From positions 1-21,236 of the forward strand of contig CAMNBY010000303.1 of the NCBI GenBank assembly GCA_946533615.1: 21,236 bases of DNA, in the 5' to 3' direction. The notes beneath the pieces were generated by a model. The model made no database searches. It was not told where the DNA came from and saw only the letters and a program-made list of their open reading frames with translations. Every line of letters starts with the position of its first letter. Position 1 is the first letter of the stretch. Origin of the DNA: an uncultured Clostridia bacterium. Lineage in GTDB: Bacteria; Bacillota; Clostridia; Oscillospirales; Ruminococcaceae. The position numbers and the translations under genes were made by a program. Below are positions 1 to 6,088 of this stretch, one piece after another.

Positions 1-179
1 GATCCCCCCGCACATTACACCGTTGTAAACGAGCCTGCGAGTGATCCCGCGACTTGCGTGGTACACGCCGTGTACCCGTATCGCGAGGGAGCCCCGGCAC
101 ATTTCGCTGTTGTAAACGAGCTTGCGAGTGATCTCGCGACTTGCGCACCCGCGCCCGGGGCGTATCCGGCCGTGCGCCG
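1..179. repeat. Gene-free segment with two 48-bp direct repeats and a palindrome
   Basis: No gene is supported here. Positions 11-58 and 98-145 are direct copies of a 48-bp unit, identical at 43 of 48 positions, with a period of 87 bp. Both contain the core TTGTAAACGAG followed by TGCGAGTGAT and CGCGACTTGCG. Between them lies a perfect 7-bp palindrome with a 3-nt loop at 60-76 (GGTACAC/GTGTACC). Each copy can itself form a small hairpin around the TGAT core. No T-tract is present, so this is not an obvious intrinsic terminator for the minus-strand operon that ends at 180. It looks like an interspersed repeat of the genome; that reading is inferred. Confidence 0.6.
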
Positions 180-701
180 TTAGCACCCGATCTGGCAGCT
201 TCTCATGGTCTCTAAGGCGGCGTTGTGCTTTTCGGGCGTTACGCCTGCACAGCAGGCAGCGTCAACCTTGATCTCCGCCTCGGGGAAGTTTGCCTTGAGC
301 AGCAGCGCGTTGCTGACAACGCATATATCCGTGCAGAGGCCTATCAGCTCGATGCAGAACTCCTCGTCGCCTGCGGCTTCCTTGATGAGCCTCGGCAGCT
401 CGACCGAGCCGAAGGTGTATTTCTCGACAGCCGTGTAGCCCTTTTCGCAGAGCGCCGCGGCGATGTCGGCGTTCAGCTTCCAGCCGTCGCTGCCCTTGAT
501 GCAGTGCGGCACAGGCAGCTTTCTGCCCTCTGCCGTTTCCATGTAGTTTTCAAAGTGGGTGTCGAAGGTCGCGAAGATCTGCCCCTCGAAGCCCCTTATC
601 TTCTCTGCGGCGGCAGGCACGATCGCGCAGGCCTCGGCGCTTCCGAGGGCGCCGTCCACAAAGTCCTTCTGCATATCAACTACTACAAGAAATTTTTTCA
701 T
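180..701 (-). CDS. Nicotinamidase/isochorismatase-family cysteine hydrolase
   Basis: A 173-residue cytoplasmic hydrolase of the isochorismatase-like fold. The expected catalytic triad is visible: Asp9 in VVDMQKDF, Lys94 in EKYTFGS and Cys127 in GLCTDICVVSNAL. Nicotinamidases bind a metal through Asp and His residues, and the matching positions are present: Asp47 and His49 in FDTHF, and His66 in PVPHCIKGS. Nicotinamide deamidation to nicotinate (NAD salvage) is therefore the best guess, though other cysteine hydrolases share this layout. The start is chosen at the ATG preceded by AGGAG eight bases upstream. It is the last gene of a three-gene operon, 25 nt after the radical SAM-Nudix gene. An NrtR-like regulator in the same operon supports a role in NAD metabolism. 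Confidence 0.88.
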   Translation of the reverse strand: MKKFLVVVDMQKDFVDGALGSAEACAIVPAAAEKIRGFEGQIFATFDTHFENYMETAEGRKLPVPHCIKGSDGWKLNADIAAALCEKGYTAVEKYTFGSVELPRLIKEAAGDEEFCIELIGLCTDICVVSNALLLKANFPEAEIKVDAACCAGVTPEKHNAALETMRSCQIGC

Positions 702-726
702 AATATCATCTCCTATATTATTAATA

Positions 727-2643
727 CTATATTTCTCCCTGTGCCGTCAAGTAGGCGTCGAGGATTATTTTTGCGTGGTCGAAGGCGATGCCGCTGTTGT
801 CAAGTATCTTTGTGCCGCCTGCGGCCTTTTTCACTTTTGCCGAGAACTGCCTACCGCCGTTCGTCAGCGTGAGGCTGTAGGTGTCGCCCTCCTGCTTGAT
901 CTCAAAGTCGAACCAGCCTGCGTCCACGGCGTCGTCGCCGCTGAAAACGCTGACGTCTGCTTTCTCGACCACTGCGGTATACGCGCAGCTTACGACTCTG
1001 CCTCTCGGGTCTCTTGCCACGTCGCTGTAATTCCCGACGGGCAGAAGCTTTTCGGCGGTGACGCCCGTTTCTTCGGCGAGCTCTCTTGCGGCGGCCTGTT
1101 CAAGGGTCTCGTCGCTTCTCATAAAGCCGCCTGCCAGAGCCCAGTGGTTCATATAGGGGTGTTCGCCCCTTCTGACGAGCAGCAGGCTGAGCTTGCCGCC
1201 GCCTCTGCCGAACACGGCGATGTCAACGGCGATAGACGGCCTGAAATAGTTGTCGATGTTATAGGCGTCCAAGAAGAGCCGTTCGTCGTTTTCCTCGCCG
1301 AGTGTCTTTGCGGCGAAGGCTGTTTTAAGCTCCTCCTTCGAGCGCTTGGAATAGAACAGGGGTATCACTCCGTTGATGTGGTCGGCGCCGCGTTCTGTCA
1401 GCCGGAGCCTGCCGTCGCACATTTCCATCAGCCTGTTCTCCAGCACGAAGTCAACTTCCTCGTGGAAGTACTCGCAGAAGTCGAGCCCGAAGCGCTTTTT
1501 GAAGGCCGCGAGGTCAACGAAGGCGAAGTAGAACGCCACCGAGACCATCTTTGCGATGCTCTCTTCCTTTGGCAGGGGGTAGATGTCCTGTATCGGCAGC
1601 CTGCCCTCTTCGATGGCTTTTCTGTAGCGCTCCATTTTCTTTTCGGCGGCGCCGAGGTTGTAGGCGAGGTAGTCGATGCCGAAGGACTGCGCCCCGAGCC
1701 CCATTCCGACGTAGGGAGTGCCGTAGATGACGCGGGTGGTCAGGTAGTCGCTGGTGCCGTAGTCGCCCTCGACCTTCGAGAAGGTGTTCTTGCCGATGTT
1801 TGCCGCATAGCCGCTGTCGGTGAGCATCGTGTAGGCCAGCCTGTACTGGTAGACCGCCTTGTAGATGGACACGCCGCCCGCTTCGCTTTCGATCTTTGTT
1901 CCTTTGTAGCGGTTGCGGTAGAGGGTGATGTGCTCGGGGCCAAGCCCCACGGCGTACTTGATGGTGTTGCTGAAATCCGTATCGGTCTGGTAGAGGAAGC
2001 CGTACATCAGGTCGATGTTGAAGCTTGTAAAGCCTGCGGCTCGTATGTTCTTCACGGCCTTCTCGTAGATCGAGGCCGAGCCCTCGCGTCCAAGCTCGCT
2101 CAGCAGCCTTTTCGAGACTGTCTGTATGCCCATGCTTATCCTGCGGTAGCCGAGGTCGTAGAGCAGGCGTATCTTTTCGGGGTCGTTGGCGGCTATCACG
2201 GGAGTAGTCTCGACGCTGAACACGACGCCCTCCCGAATATCGAAAAGCTCCCTCACGGCGTTTGTGATGCGGGTCAGGTTCTCGGCCGAGAGCTTCGAGG
2301 GCGTTCCGCCGCCGAGATCATAGCCCACGATCCTTTTGCCCCTAAGTATCTCGGAGTACATCTTCATTTCCCTGAGCAGCAGCCCGACATACTCGTCCTC
2401 GGTGGTCTCGTCGGTGTTCTCGAGGACGACGTACTCGCAGAATTTGCAGCGCTGCTTGCAAAACGGAACGTGGATATAGAGTGACAGCTCGTCGGCCTTC
2501 TGCCATTCGGTGTTAACGAAGTCGAAGATCCTGTCCCTGTCGTTTATCCGATACTGCATGAAGGACTGCGGCGTCAGGGGGTAGGCTGTGTTTGCGTAGT
2601 GGTGATAGAGCAGGCCTGTTTCGTAGATCTCTCTGCAATTCAT
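727..2643 (-). CDS. Radical SAM (HemN/HemW-like) protein fused to a C-terminal Nudix hydrolase domain
   Basis: A 638-residue two-part protein. Residues about 50-430 are a HemN/HemW-like radical SAM region. The iron-sulfur motif is Cys62-x3-Cys66-x2-Cys69, followed by GGGTPSKLS (111-119) and a HemN C-terminal region (YGTPYVGMGLGAQSFG, 307-322). There is no CxC fourth cysteine as in true HemN. The place where HemW chaperones carry HNxxYW reads GTSDYLTTRV, so a role in coproporphyrinogen oxidation or heme delivery is doubtful. Residues about 460-635 are a Nudix domain with a complete box (Gly506 to Val528, ending REx2EETGV) and a DPRG motif (545-548), as in ADP-ribose pyrophosphatases. The start follows AAGGAGGG six bases upstream and overlaps the NrtR-like stop by 4 nt (ATGA), which implies translational coupling. 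The substrate is unknown. Confidence 0.88.
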   Translation of the reverse strand: MNCREIYETGLLYHHYANTAYPLTPQSFMQYRINDRDRIFDFVNTEWQKADELSLYIHVPFCKQRCKFCEYVVLENTDETTEDEYVGLLLREMKMYSEILRGKRIVGYDLGGGTPSKLSAENLTRITNAVRELFDIREGVVFSVETTPVIAANDPEKIRLLYDLGYRRISMGIQTVSKRLLSELGREGSASIYEKAVKNIRAAGFTSFNIDLMYGFLYQTDTDFSNTIKYAVGLGPEHITLYRNRYKGTKIESEAGGVSIYKAVYQYRLAYTMLTDSGYAANIGKNTFSKVEGDYGTSDYLTTRVIYGTPYVGMGLGAQSFGIDYLAYNLGAAEKKMERYRKAIEEGRLPIQDIYPLPKEESIAKMVSVAFYFAFVDLAAFKKRFGLDFCEYFHEEVDFVLENRLMEMCDGRLRLTERGADHINGVIPLFYSKRSKEELKTAFAAKTLGEENDERLFLDAYNIDNYFRPSIAVDIAVFGRGGGKLSLLLVRRGEHPYMNHWALAGGFMRSDETLEQAAARELAEETGVTAEKLLPVGNYSDVARDPRGRVVSCAYTAVVEKADVSVFSGDDAVDAGWFDFEIKQEGDTYSLTLTNGGRQFSAKVKKAAGGTKILDNSGIAFDHAKIILDAYLTAQGEI

Positions 2644-3473
2644 GTCGATCCCTCCTTGATGGTCTTGCGCGTGTAGAGCCTTGCGGGACGGTGGCCCTCT
2701 CCGCGGACGTAGTCGTCTGTTTCCTCCACATAGCTGCTTACCATTCGCCTGAAATTCGCGGGCAGCACCGAGACATTCATGATAGTCTCCTGGACCTTTT
2801 GCAGGGCGGTGAGGGTGAACCTCTCGGGGAGGAAGTCGAAGATGGTGTCGAAGTTCTTGGCTTCGTTTCTCAGGGCGGTGAGTGCCTGAGCGATGATGGC
2901 TGCGTGGTCGAAGGCGAGTCCGCCGCTGTCCGAGATGCGGAAGGCTGTTTTTCCGAAGCTTGTCTTTTCCTCGGCAAGCACGGCGCAGAGCCTTACGTCT
3001 TCGTACTCGAGGGAGAGGCGGTAGCTGCCGTTCCCGCTGCGGTCAAAGCTGACCGAGAACCACTGGGCGTCCGAGGCGTCGTCCATTCCGACCTGCCGCA
3101 CAGACTCCTCGCTGATTATCGAGACATAGGCATTGGAGATTATCCAGCCTCTGGGGTCGCGGTCGGGTTCGCTGAACACGCCCACGGGCATCAGCGAGGC
3201 AGGCAGGACGTTAGTTTCCTCTTTGATCTCCCTGAGTGCGCACTGCTCGATGGTCTCGCCCTTTTGCAGGAAGCCGCCTGGCAGCGCCCAGCAATCCTTG
3301 AATGGGTGGCCGCCCCTTTTGACCAGCAGAAGCAGCAGCTTGTTCTCGGGGTTGCGGCGGTAGTTTTCCTTATCCTGCGGGCTTATCATAAAGGCGGCGA
3401 CGTCGGCTGTCACCGAAGGCCTTTCGTAGTCGCTCAGCTTATAGCCCTTCAGGAATTCTTTTTCTGACTGCAT
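2640..3473 (-). CDS. NrtR-like transcriptional regulator (Nudix-like sensor plus winged helix)
   Basis: A 277-residue regulator. Residues about 15-200 form a Nudix-like domain and residues about 208-270 a winged helix (FDFLPERFTLTALQKV, FRRMVSSYV, ending HRPARLYTRK). This is the NrtR architecture, in which the Nudix domain binds ADP-ribose-type NAD metabolites and releases the protein from DNA. The box runs from Gly67 to Val89 and keeps REIKEE, but the conserved glycine is Asn88, as expected for a sensor that has lost hydrolysis. Alternatively it could be a plain Nudix hydrolase; the C-terminal FxLxxLQ and RPARLY segments argue for NrtR. The ATG has AGGAG eight bases upstream. It is the first gene of the operon and probably controls itself and the two following genes. 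Confidence 0.85.
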   Translation of the reverse strand: MQSEKEFLKGYKLSDYERPSVTADVAAFMISPQDKENYRRNPENKLLLLLVKRGGHPFKDCWALPGGFLQKGETIEQCALREIKEETNVLPASLMPVGVFSEPDRDPRGWIISNAYVSIISEESVRQVGMDDASDAQWFSVSFDRSGNGSYRLSLEYEDVRLCAVLAEEKTSFGKTAFRISDSGGLAFDHAAIIAQALTALRNEAKNFDTIFDFLPERFTLTALQKVQETIMNVSVLPANFRRMVSSYVEETDDYVRGEGHRPARLYTRKTIKEGST

Positions 3474-3498
3474 GAGTATCGCTCCTATCTGTTATTTC

Positions 3499-3511
3499 TA
3501 TTATGATAATA
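3499..3511 (-). promoter_or_regulatory. Candidate operator for the NrtR-like regulator
   Basis: TATTAT-G-ATAATA is a perfect 13-bp palindrome whose right half is the -10 element itself. A wider inverted repeat, GTTATT-N11-AATAAC, spans 3491-3513. A repressor bound here would block RNA polymerase directly. The link to the NrtR-like protein rests on position and symmetry only. Confidence 0.5.
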
Positions 3512-3534
3512 ACACAAAAATAATAAGATGTCAA
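3506..3534 (-). promoter_or_regulatory. Promoter of the NrtR / radical SAM-Nudix / hydrolase operon
   Basis: Read on the minus strand, a perfect TTGACA -35 (3529-3534) and a TATTAT -10 (3506-3511) are separated by exactly 17 bp. Transcription would start about 25 nt upstream of the NrtR-like ATG. The fit to the housekeeping sigma consensus is 11 of 12 bases. Confidence 0.8.
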
Positions 3535-3840
3535 GCCTTTTTTTTAATTCCCCCACCATTTTTCAGTTGAGCGCCTGACAGGGCTTTGCGAGGCCTCCCC
3601 GGAGGGGAGGCGGGTGCCCTTGTGAATGAGGCGGCGTCCTTGCCGTTAGGAGAGCCTTGTTGCGGGTGGTTCTATCCGAGCTTTGCGGTCGGCTGAATTG
3701 ATAATGGATAATTGATAGTGTGAAGGTGCCGCTTTCGGCGTTTTTTGTTTCCCGCTCACAGCTGCGGCGCACAATAACTATCAACTATCAATTCCGATTG
3801 TGCATTGTGCATTGGATCGCCTGCTATACTATCTTAATAT
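3535..3840. repeat. Gene-free spacer with palindromic and A/T-rich repeats
   Basis: No gene is supported. A perfect 8-bp palindrome with a 3-nt loop lies at 3593-3611 (GCCTCCCC/GGGGAGGC). AATTGATAG near 3711-3719 is the reverse complement of CTATCAATT near 3785-3793, and ATTGTGC/GTGCATT runs repeat at 3797-3814. A small GC hairpin followed by six T lies at 3726-3746. The mosaic of inverted repeats resembles an intergenic repeat or mini-transposon remnant. GAGGGGAGGCGG at about 3602 recurs at about 6451 inside the S10 operon. Confidence 0.5.
3726..3746 (+). terminator. Weak terminator-like hairpin
   Basis: GTGCCG-CTTT-CGGCGT is followed by TTTTTT. The stem is short and two of its six pairs are wobbles. 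There is no plus-strand gene upstream in this window, so it would only stop stray transcription toward the S10 promoter or be part of a repeat. Confidence 0.35.
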
Positions 3841-3954
3841 ATAAAGGGCGGATTTTGGGCTGATCGGTGCGCGGTTTTTCGGCTTTGTACAAAATGTCCA
3901 AAACGGGGTGGAAGATTTGACAAAAATTCTATAGCCAAAAATTGCCGCAAATGC

Positions 3955-3983
3955 TTGCAAAAGGGCGTCGGGTAGTGTATAAT
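3955..3983 (+). promoter_or_regulatory. Main promoter of the S10-spc-alpha operon
   Basis: TTGCAA (3955-3960), a 17-bp spacer and a perfect TATAAT (3978-3983) form the best plus-strand promoter upstream of rpsJ. Transcription should begin near 3990, giving a leader of about 420 nt. An isolated TTGACA at 3917-3922 lacks a matching -10. Confidence 0.75.
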
Positions 3984-3989
3984 ATTACT

Positions 3990-4233
3990 TGCATGACTGC
4001 AACAGAAGGGCGCATTGCGCCCGATGATATGCGATGAAGCGAAAGGTTGCCGGCGGTGTGCCGGGGAATTTTCGTGGAGTATGTCCGATTTTAAACCGGG
4101 CGACTGTAATACCGAACACAGTATGTGCTTATGCTTCTTGCGAAGGGCGGCTTGCCGCTTTTGCATGGGTGCGTCAGCTGCGCTGTTTTCGAGTCTTATG
4201 TCCTCCGAATACCGAAAGGGTTCGGATTTTTTT
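3990..4233 (+). ncRNA. Structured 5' leader or stand-alone RNA upstream of rpsJ
   Basis: The first 240 nt after the promoter fold well by eye. GGGCGC-ATT-GCGCCC lies at 4008-4022. A long-range helix pairs 4031-4040 with 4133-4141 (nine pairs and one bulge) and encloses two hairpins, CCGGC/GCCGG at 4050-4064 and ACTGT/ACAGT at 4103-4122. A further stem follows at 4143-4162, and then the intrinsic terminator at 4204-4233. The arrangement of a closed multibranch fold followed by a terminator is typical of cis-acting attenuators, but a free small RNA ending at the terminator is equally compatible. It does not match any RNA family I can recognise. Confidence 0.55.
4204..4233 (+). terminator. Intrinsic terminator inside the S10 leader
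   Basis: TCCGAA (4204-4209) pairs with TTCGGA (4221-4226). The stem continues through a wobble, a bulged A and a CC/GG step closed by a GAAA loop, and is followed by seven T (4227-4233). It lies about 215-245 nt after the predicted start of transcription and 175 nt before rpsJ, so it could attenuate the operon. Confidence 0.75.
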
Positions 4234-4408
4234 GTGGACATGATGATGGGAACACACGGCAGAGTGTGAATTGAAAAACCGACGTTTGCAGGTCTTTCAA
4301 GGACGGGAGCCACCGATCCCGCTGTCAGATAAACGACAGACACAAGGTATTGCATTGGGACGAGAGTCCTGCCCCCATATTTTGATATTGCACTAAGGAG
4401 GCGATCAT
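4234..4408 (+). promoter_or_regulatory. Promoter-proximal leader of rpsJ with hairpins
   Basis: Downstream of the internal terminator the leader holds three hairpins. One at 4271-4300 has nine pairs, one mismatch and a 10-nt loop. CTGTC/GACAG lies at 4322-4339. GGAC-GAGA-GTCC, with a GNRA-type loop, lies at 4358-4369. In enteric bacteria the S10 leader is the target of ribosomal protein L4; whether these hairpins do that here cannot be told from sequence. The rpsJ ribosome-binding site AAGGAGG follows at about 4396. Confidence 0.5.
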
Positions 4409-4723
4409 ATGGCAGTCAATGAAAAGATCAGGATCAAGATCAAGGGTTACGAGCACGCAGTAGTTGATGCTGCTGCTAAGAAGATCGTTGAGGCTGTGAA
4501 GCGTTCCGGCGCACAGGTAAGCGGACCTATCCCGCTGCCCACAGACAAGGAGATCGTAACGATCCTGAGAGCAGTTCACAAGTACAAGGACAGCAGAGAG
4601 CAGTTTGAGCTGAGAACTCACAAGAGACTTATCGACGTTATCCGTCCGACTAAGGAGACTACAGCAGCTCTCGAGGGCCTTGACCTTCCTGCAGGCGTTA
4701 ACATTGTAATGGAGATCAAGTGA
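4409..4723 (+). CDS. rpsJ: 30S ribosomal protein S10 (NusE)
   Basis: 104 residues, the usual length for S10. The family signatures GPIPLP (39-44) and RTHKRLIDVIRPT (69-81) are clear. S10 sits in the head of the 30S subunit and, as NusE, also joins NusB in transcription antitermination complexes. It is the first gene of the cluster. AAGGAGG eight bases upstream of the ATG decides the start. It follows an unusually long leader and is separated from rplC by 88 nt that hold two hairpins. Confidence 0.98.
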   Translation: MAVNEKIRIKIKGYEHAVVDAAAKKIVEAVKRSGAQVSGPIPLPTDKEIVTILRAVHKYKDSREQFELRTHKRLIDVIRPTKETTAALEGLDLPAGVNIVMEIK

Positions 4724-4733
4724 TCCCCAAAAA

Positions 4734-4786
4734 GAGATCGCGTGCGATCTCGCATCAGTGTTTGCAGGTCATGTCGGGAAACCGAC
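4734..4786 (+). promoter_or_regulatory. Two RNA hairpins between rpsJ and rplC
   Basis: GAGATCG-CGTG-CGATCTC (4734-4751) is a perfect 7-bp stem. GTCGG-GAAA-CCGAC (4773-4786) is a 5-bp stem with a GNRA tetraloop. Neither is followed by a T-tract, so they are unlikely to be terminators; processing, RNA stability or protein binding are possible. The word GTTTGCAGGTC occurs both here (about 4760) and in the leader (about 4284). Confidence 0.5.
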
Positions 4787-4811
4787 CAATAACCAATAGG
4801 AGGAATAAAAA

Positions 4812-5447
4812 ATGCAAAAGGGAATCATCGGCAAGAAGATCGGTATGACACAGATCTTTGATGAGACAGGTAAGGTAATACCTGTAACAGTCGTTGAAGC
4901 CGGCCCCTGCGTTGTCGTTCAGAAGAAGACTATCGAGAACGACGGCTACGAGGCAGTACAGCTTGGCTTCGGCGAGATCCGCGCAAAGAGAGTGAACAAG
5001 CCTCTCGCGGGTCACTTCAAGAAGGCTGACGTTGCTCAGAAGAGAACTCTCAAGGAGTTCAGATTCGAGGACATCTCCGGCCTTAACGTCGGCGACATCG
5101 TAAAGGCTGACACATTTGCTGAGGGCGACATCGTTGATGTTTGCGGCACCAGCAAGGGTAAAGGCTACGCCGGCACGATCAAGCGTCACAACGGCGCAAG
5201 GCTCAAGGAAACTCACGGTACAGGCCCTGTTCACAGGCACGCAGGCTCCTACGGCGCTTGCTCCAGCCCTTCAAGGATCTACAAGGGCAAGGGAATGCCC
5301 GGACACCTCGGTGCTGAAAGAGTTACCGTACAGAACCTCAAGATCGTAAAGATCGACGCAGAAAATAACCTTATCGCGATCAAGGGCGCTATCCCCGGTC
5401 CCAAGAACGGCACCGTTACGATAGTTGATTGCGTTAAGAAAGCTTAA
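4812..5447 (+). CDS. rplC: 50S ribosomal protein L3
   Basis: 211 residues, the normal bacterial length. L3 is an early-assembly protein that binds 23S rRNA near the sarcin-ricin loop and sends a long loop toward the peptidyl transferase centre. It opens with KGIIGKKIGMTQIF, and the conserved GTSKGKGYAGTIKRHN segment at 112-127 leads into the central loop (THGTGPVHRHAGSYG). The ATG has AGGAGG upstream. Its TAA lies at 5445-5447, just ahead of the rplD ribosome-binding site. Confidence 0.98.
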   Translation: MQKGIIGKKIGMTQIFDETGKVIPVTVVEAGPCVVVQKKTIENDGYEAVQLGFGEIRAKRVNKPLAGHFKKADVAQKRTLKEFRFEDISGLNVGDIVKADTFAEGDIVDVCGTSKGKGYAGTIKRHNGARLKETHGTGPVHRHAGSYGACSSPSRIYKGKGMPGHLGAERVTVQNLKIVKIDAENNLIAIKGAIPGPKNGTVTIVDCVKKA

Positions 5448-5464
5448 TGGAAGGAGGAGTCAGA

Positions 5465-6088
5465 ATGTCACAGATCACAGTATTTGATATGGCAGGCAAC
5501 AAGGTTGCTGACACTGAGCTCAATGACGCTGTATTCGGCGTTGCTCCCAACAAGGCCCTTATGCACGCTATGGTAGTTTGCTACCTCGCAAATCAGAGAC
5601 AGGGCACACAGTCCACTCTCACAAGAACAGAAGTGAGCGGCGGCGGAAGAAAGCCCTGGAGACAGAAGGGCACAGGCCATGCAAGACAAGGCTCCATCAG
5701 AGCTCCGCAGTGGGTACACGGCGGCGTTGCTCTCGGCCCCAAGCCCAGAGACTACGGCTATACGCTCAACAAGAAGGAAAGAAGACTTGCTATGAAGTCT
5801 GCTCTTTCCACAAAGGTTCTGGACTCCGAGATGGTAGTTGTTGACGCTATCAAGTCCGAGGAGTTCAAGACCAAGAATATAGTTGCAATGCTCAAGGCAC
5901 TGGGCGTTGACGGCAAGGCTCTCATCGTTACCGCCGAGACCGACAAGAAGGTAATCAAGAGCGCTGCCAACATCCCCGGCGTCAAGACCGCAACAGTAAA
6001 CACTCTGAACGTTTACGACATCCTCAACTATGACAAGTTCATCGTTGCCAAGGATGCTGTAGCAAAGATCGAGGAGGTTTATGCGTGA
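5465..6088 (+). CDS. rplD: 50S ribosomal protein L4
   Basis: 207 residues from the ATG at 5465. An in-frame ATG at 5447 would add six residues encoded by the ribosome-binding site AAGGAGGAG (5451-5459), so it is rejected. L4 binds 23S rRNA and its extended loop lines the exit tunnel. That loop is recognisable at about 57-92 (SGGGRKPWRQKGTG, then RQGSIRAPQWVHGG). In gamma-proteobacteria L4 also represses the S10 operon through the leader; a leader is present here, but that function is not shown. The stop overlaps the rplW start by one base (TGATG). Confidence 0.97.
   Translation: MSQITVFDMAGNKVADTELNDAVFGVAPNKALMHAMVVCYLANQRQGTQSTLTRTEVSGGGRKPWRQKGTGHARQGSIRAPQWVHGGVALGPKPRDYGYTLNKKERRLAMKSALSTKVLDSEMVVVDAIKSEEFKTKNIVAMLKALGVDGKALIVTAETDKKVIKSAANIPGVKTATVNTLNVYDILNYDKFIVAKDAVAKIEEVYA

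Noticed and set aside
11..145. The direct repeats as a CRISPR array
   Set aside because: Only two copies with a 39-bp gap that contains a palindrome, mismatches within the unit, and no cas gene in the window.
559..2484. Long plus-strand open frame of 641 codons opposite the radical SAM-Nudix gene
   Set aside because: It is the antisense shadow of a gene with clear motifs; its protein shows repetitive Val/Glu/Ala composition and no domain.
3563..3784. 73-codon minus-strand open frame in the repeat spacer
   Set aside because: It is built from palindromic and A/T repeat sequence, with no ribosome-binding site or recognisable protein.
3917..3922. Perfect TTGACA as an alternative S10 promoter
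   Set aside because: No acceptable -10 lies 16-18 bp downstream; the TTGCAA/TATAAT pair at 3955-3983 is far better.
3990..4233. Identity of the leader RNA as 6S RNA, RNase P RNA, tmRNA, SRP RNA, T-box or a common riboswitch
   Set aside because: None of the diagnostic conserved words or folds of those families was found by eye.
4015..4269. 84-codon open frame in the S10 leader, plus strand
   Set aside because: It has no Shine-Dalgarno sequence, a cysteine- and methionine-rich composition unlike the neighbouring genes, and it runs across the leader hairpins and the intrinsic terminator. Treated as non-coding leader.
5447..5464. Upstream in-frame ATG for rplD
   Set aside because: It overlaps the rplC stop and places the ribosome-binding site inside the coding region; the ATG at 5465 gives the family start.
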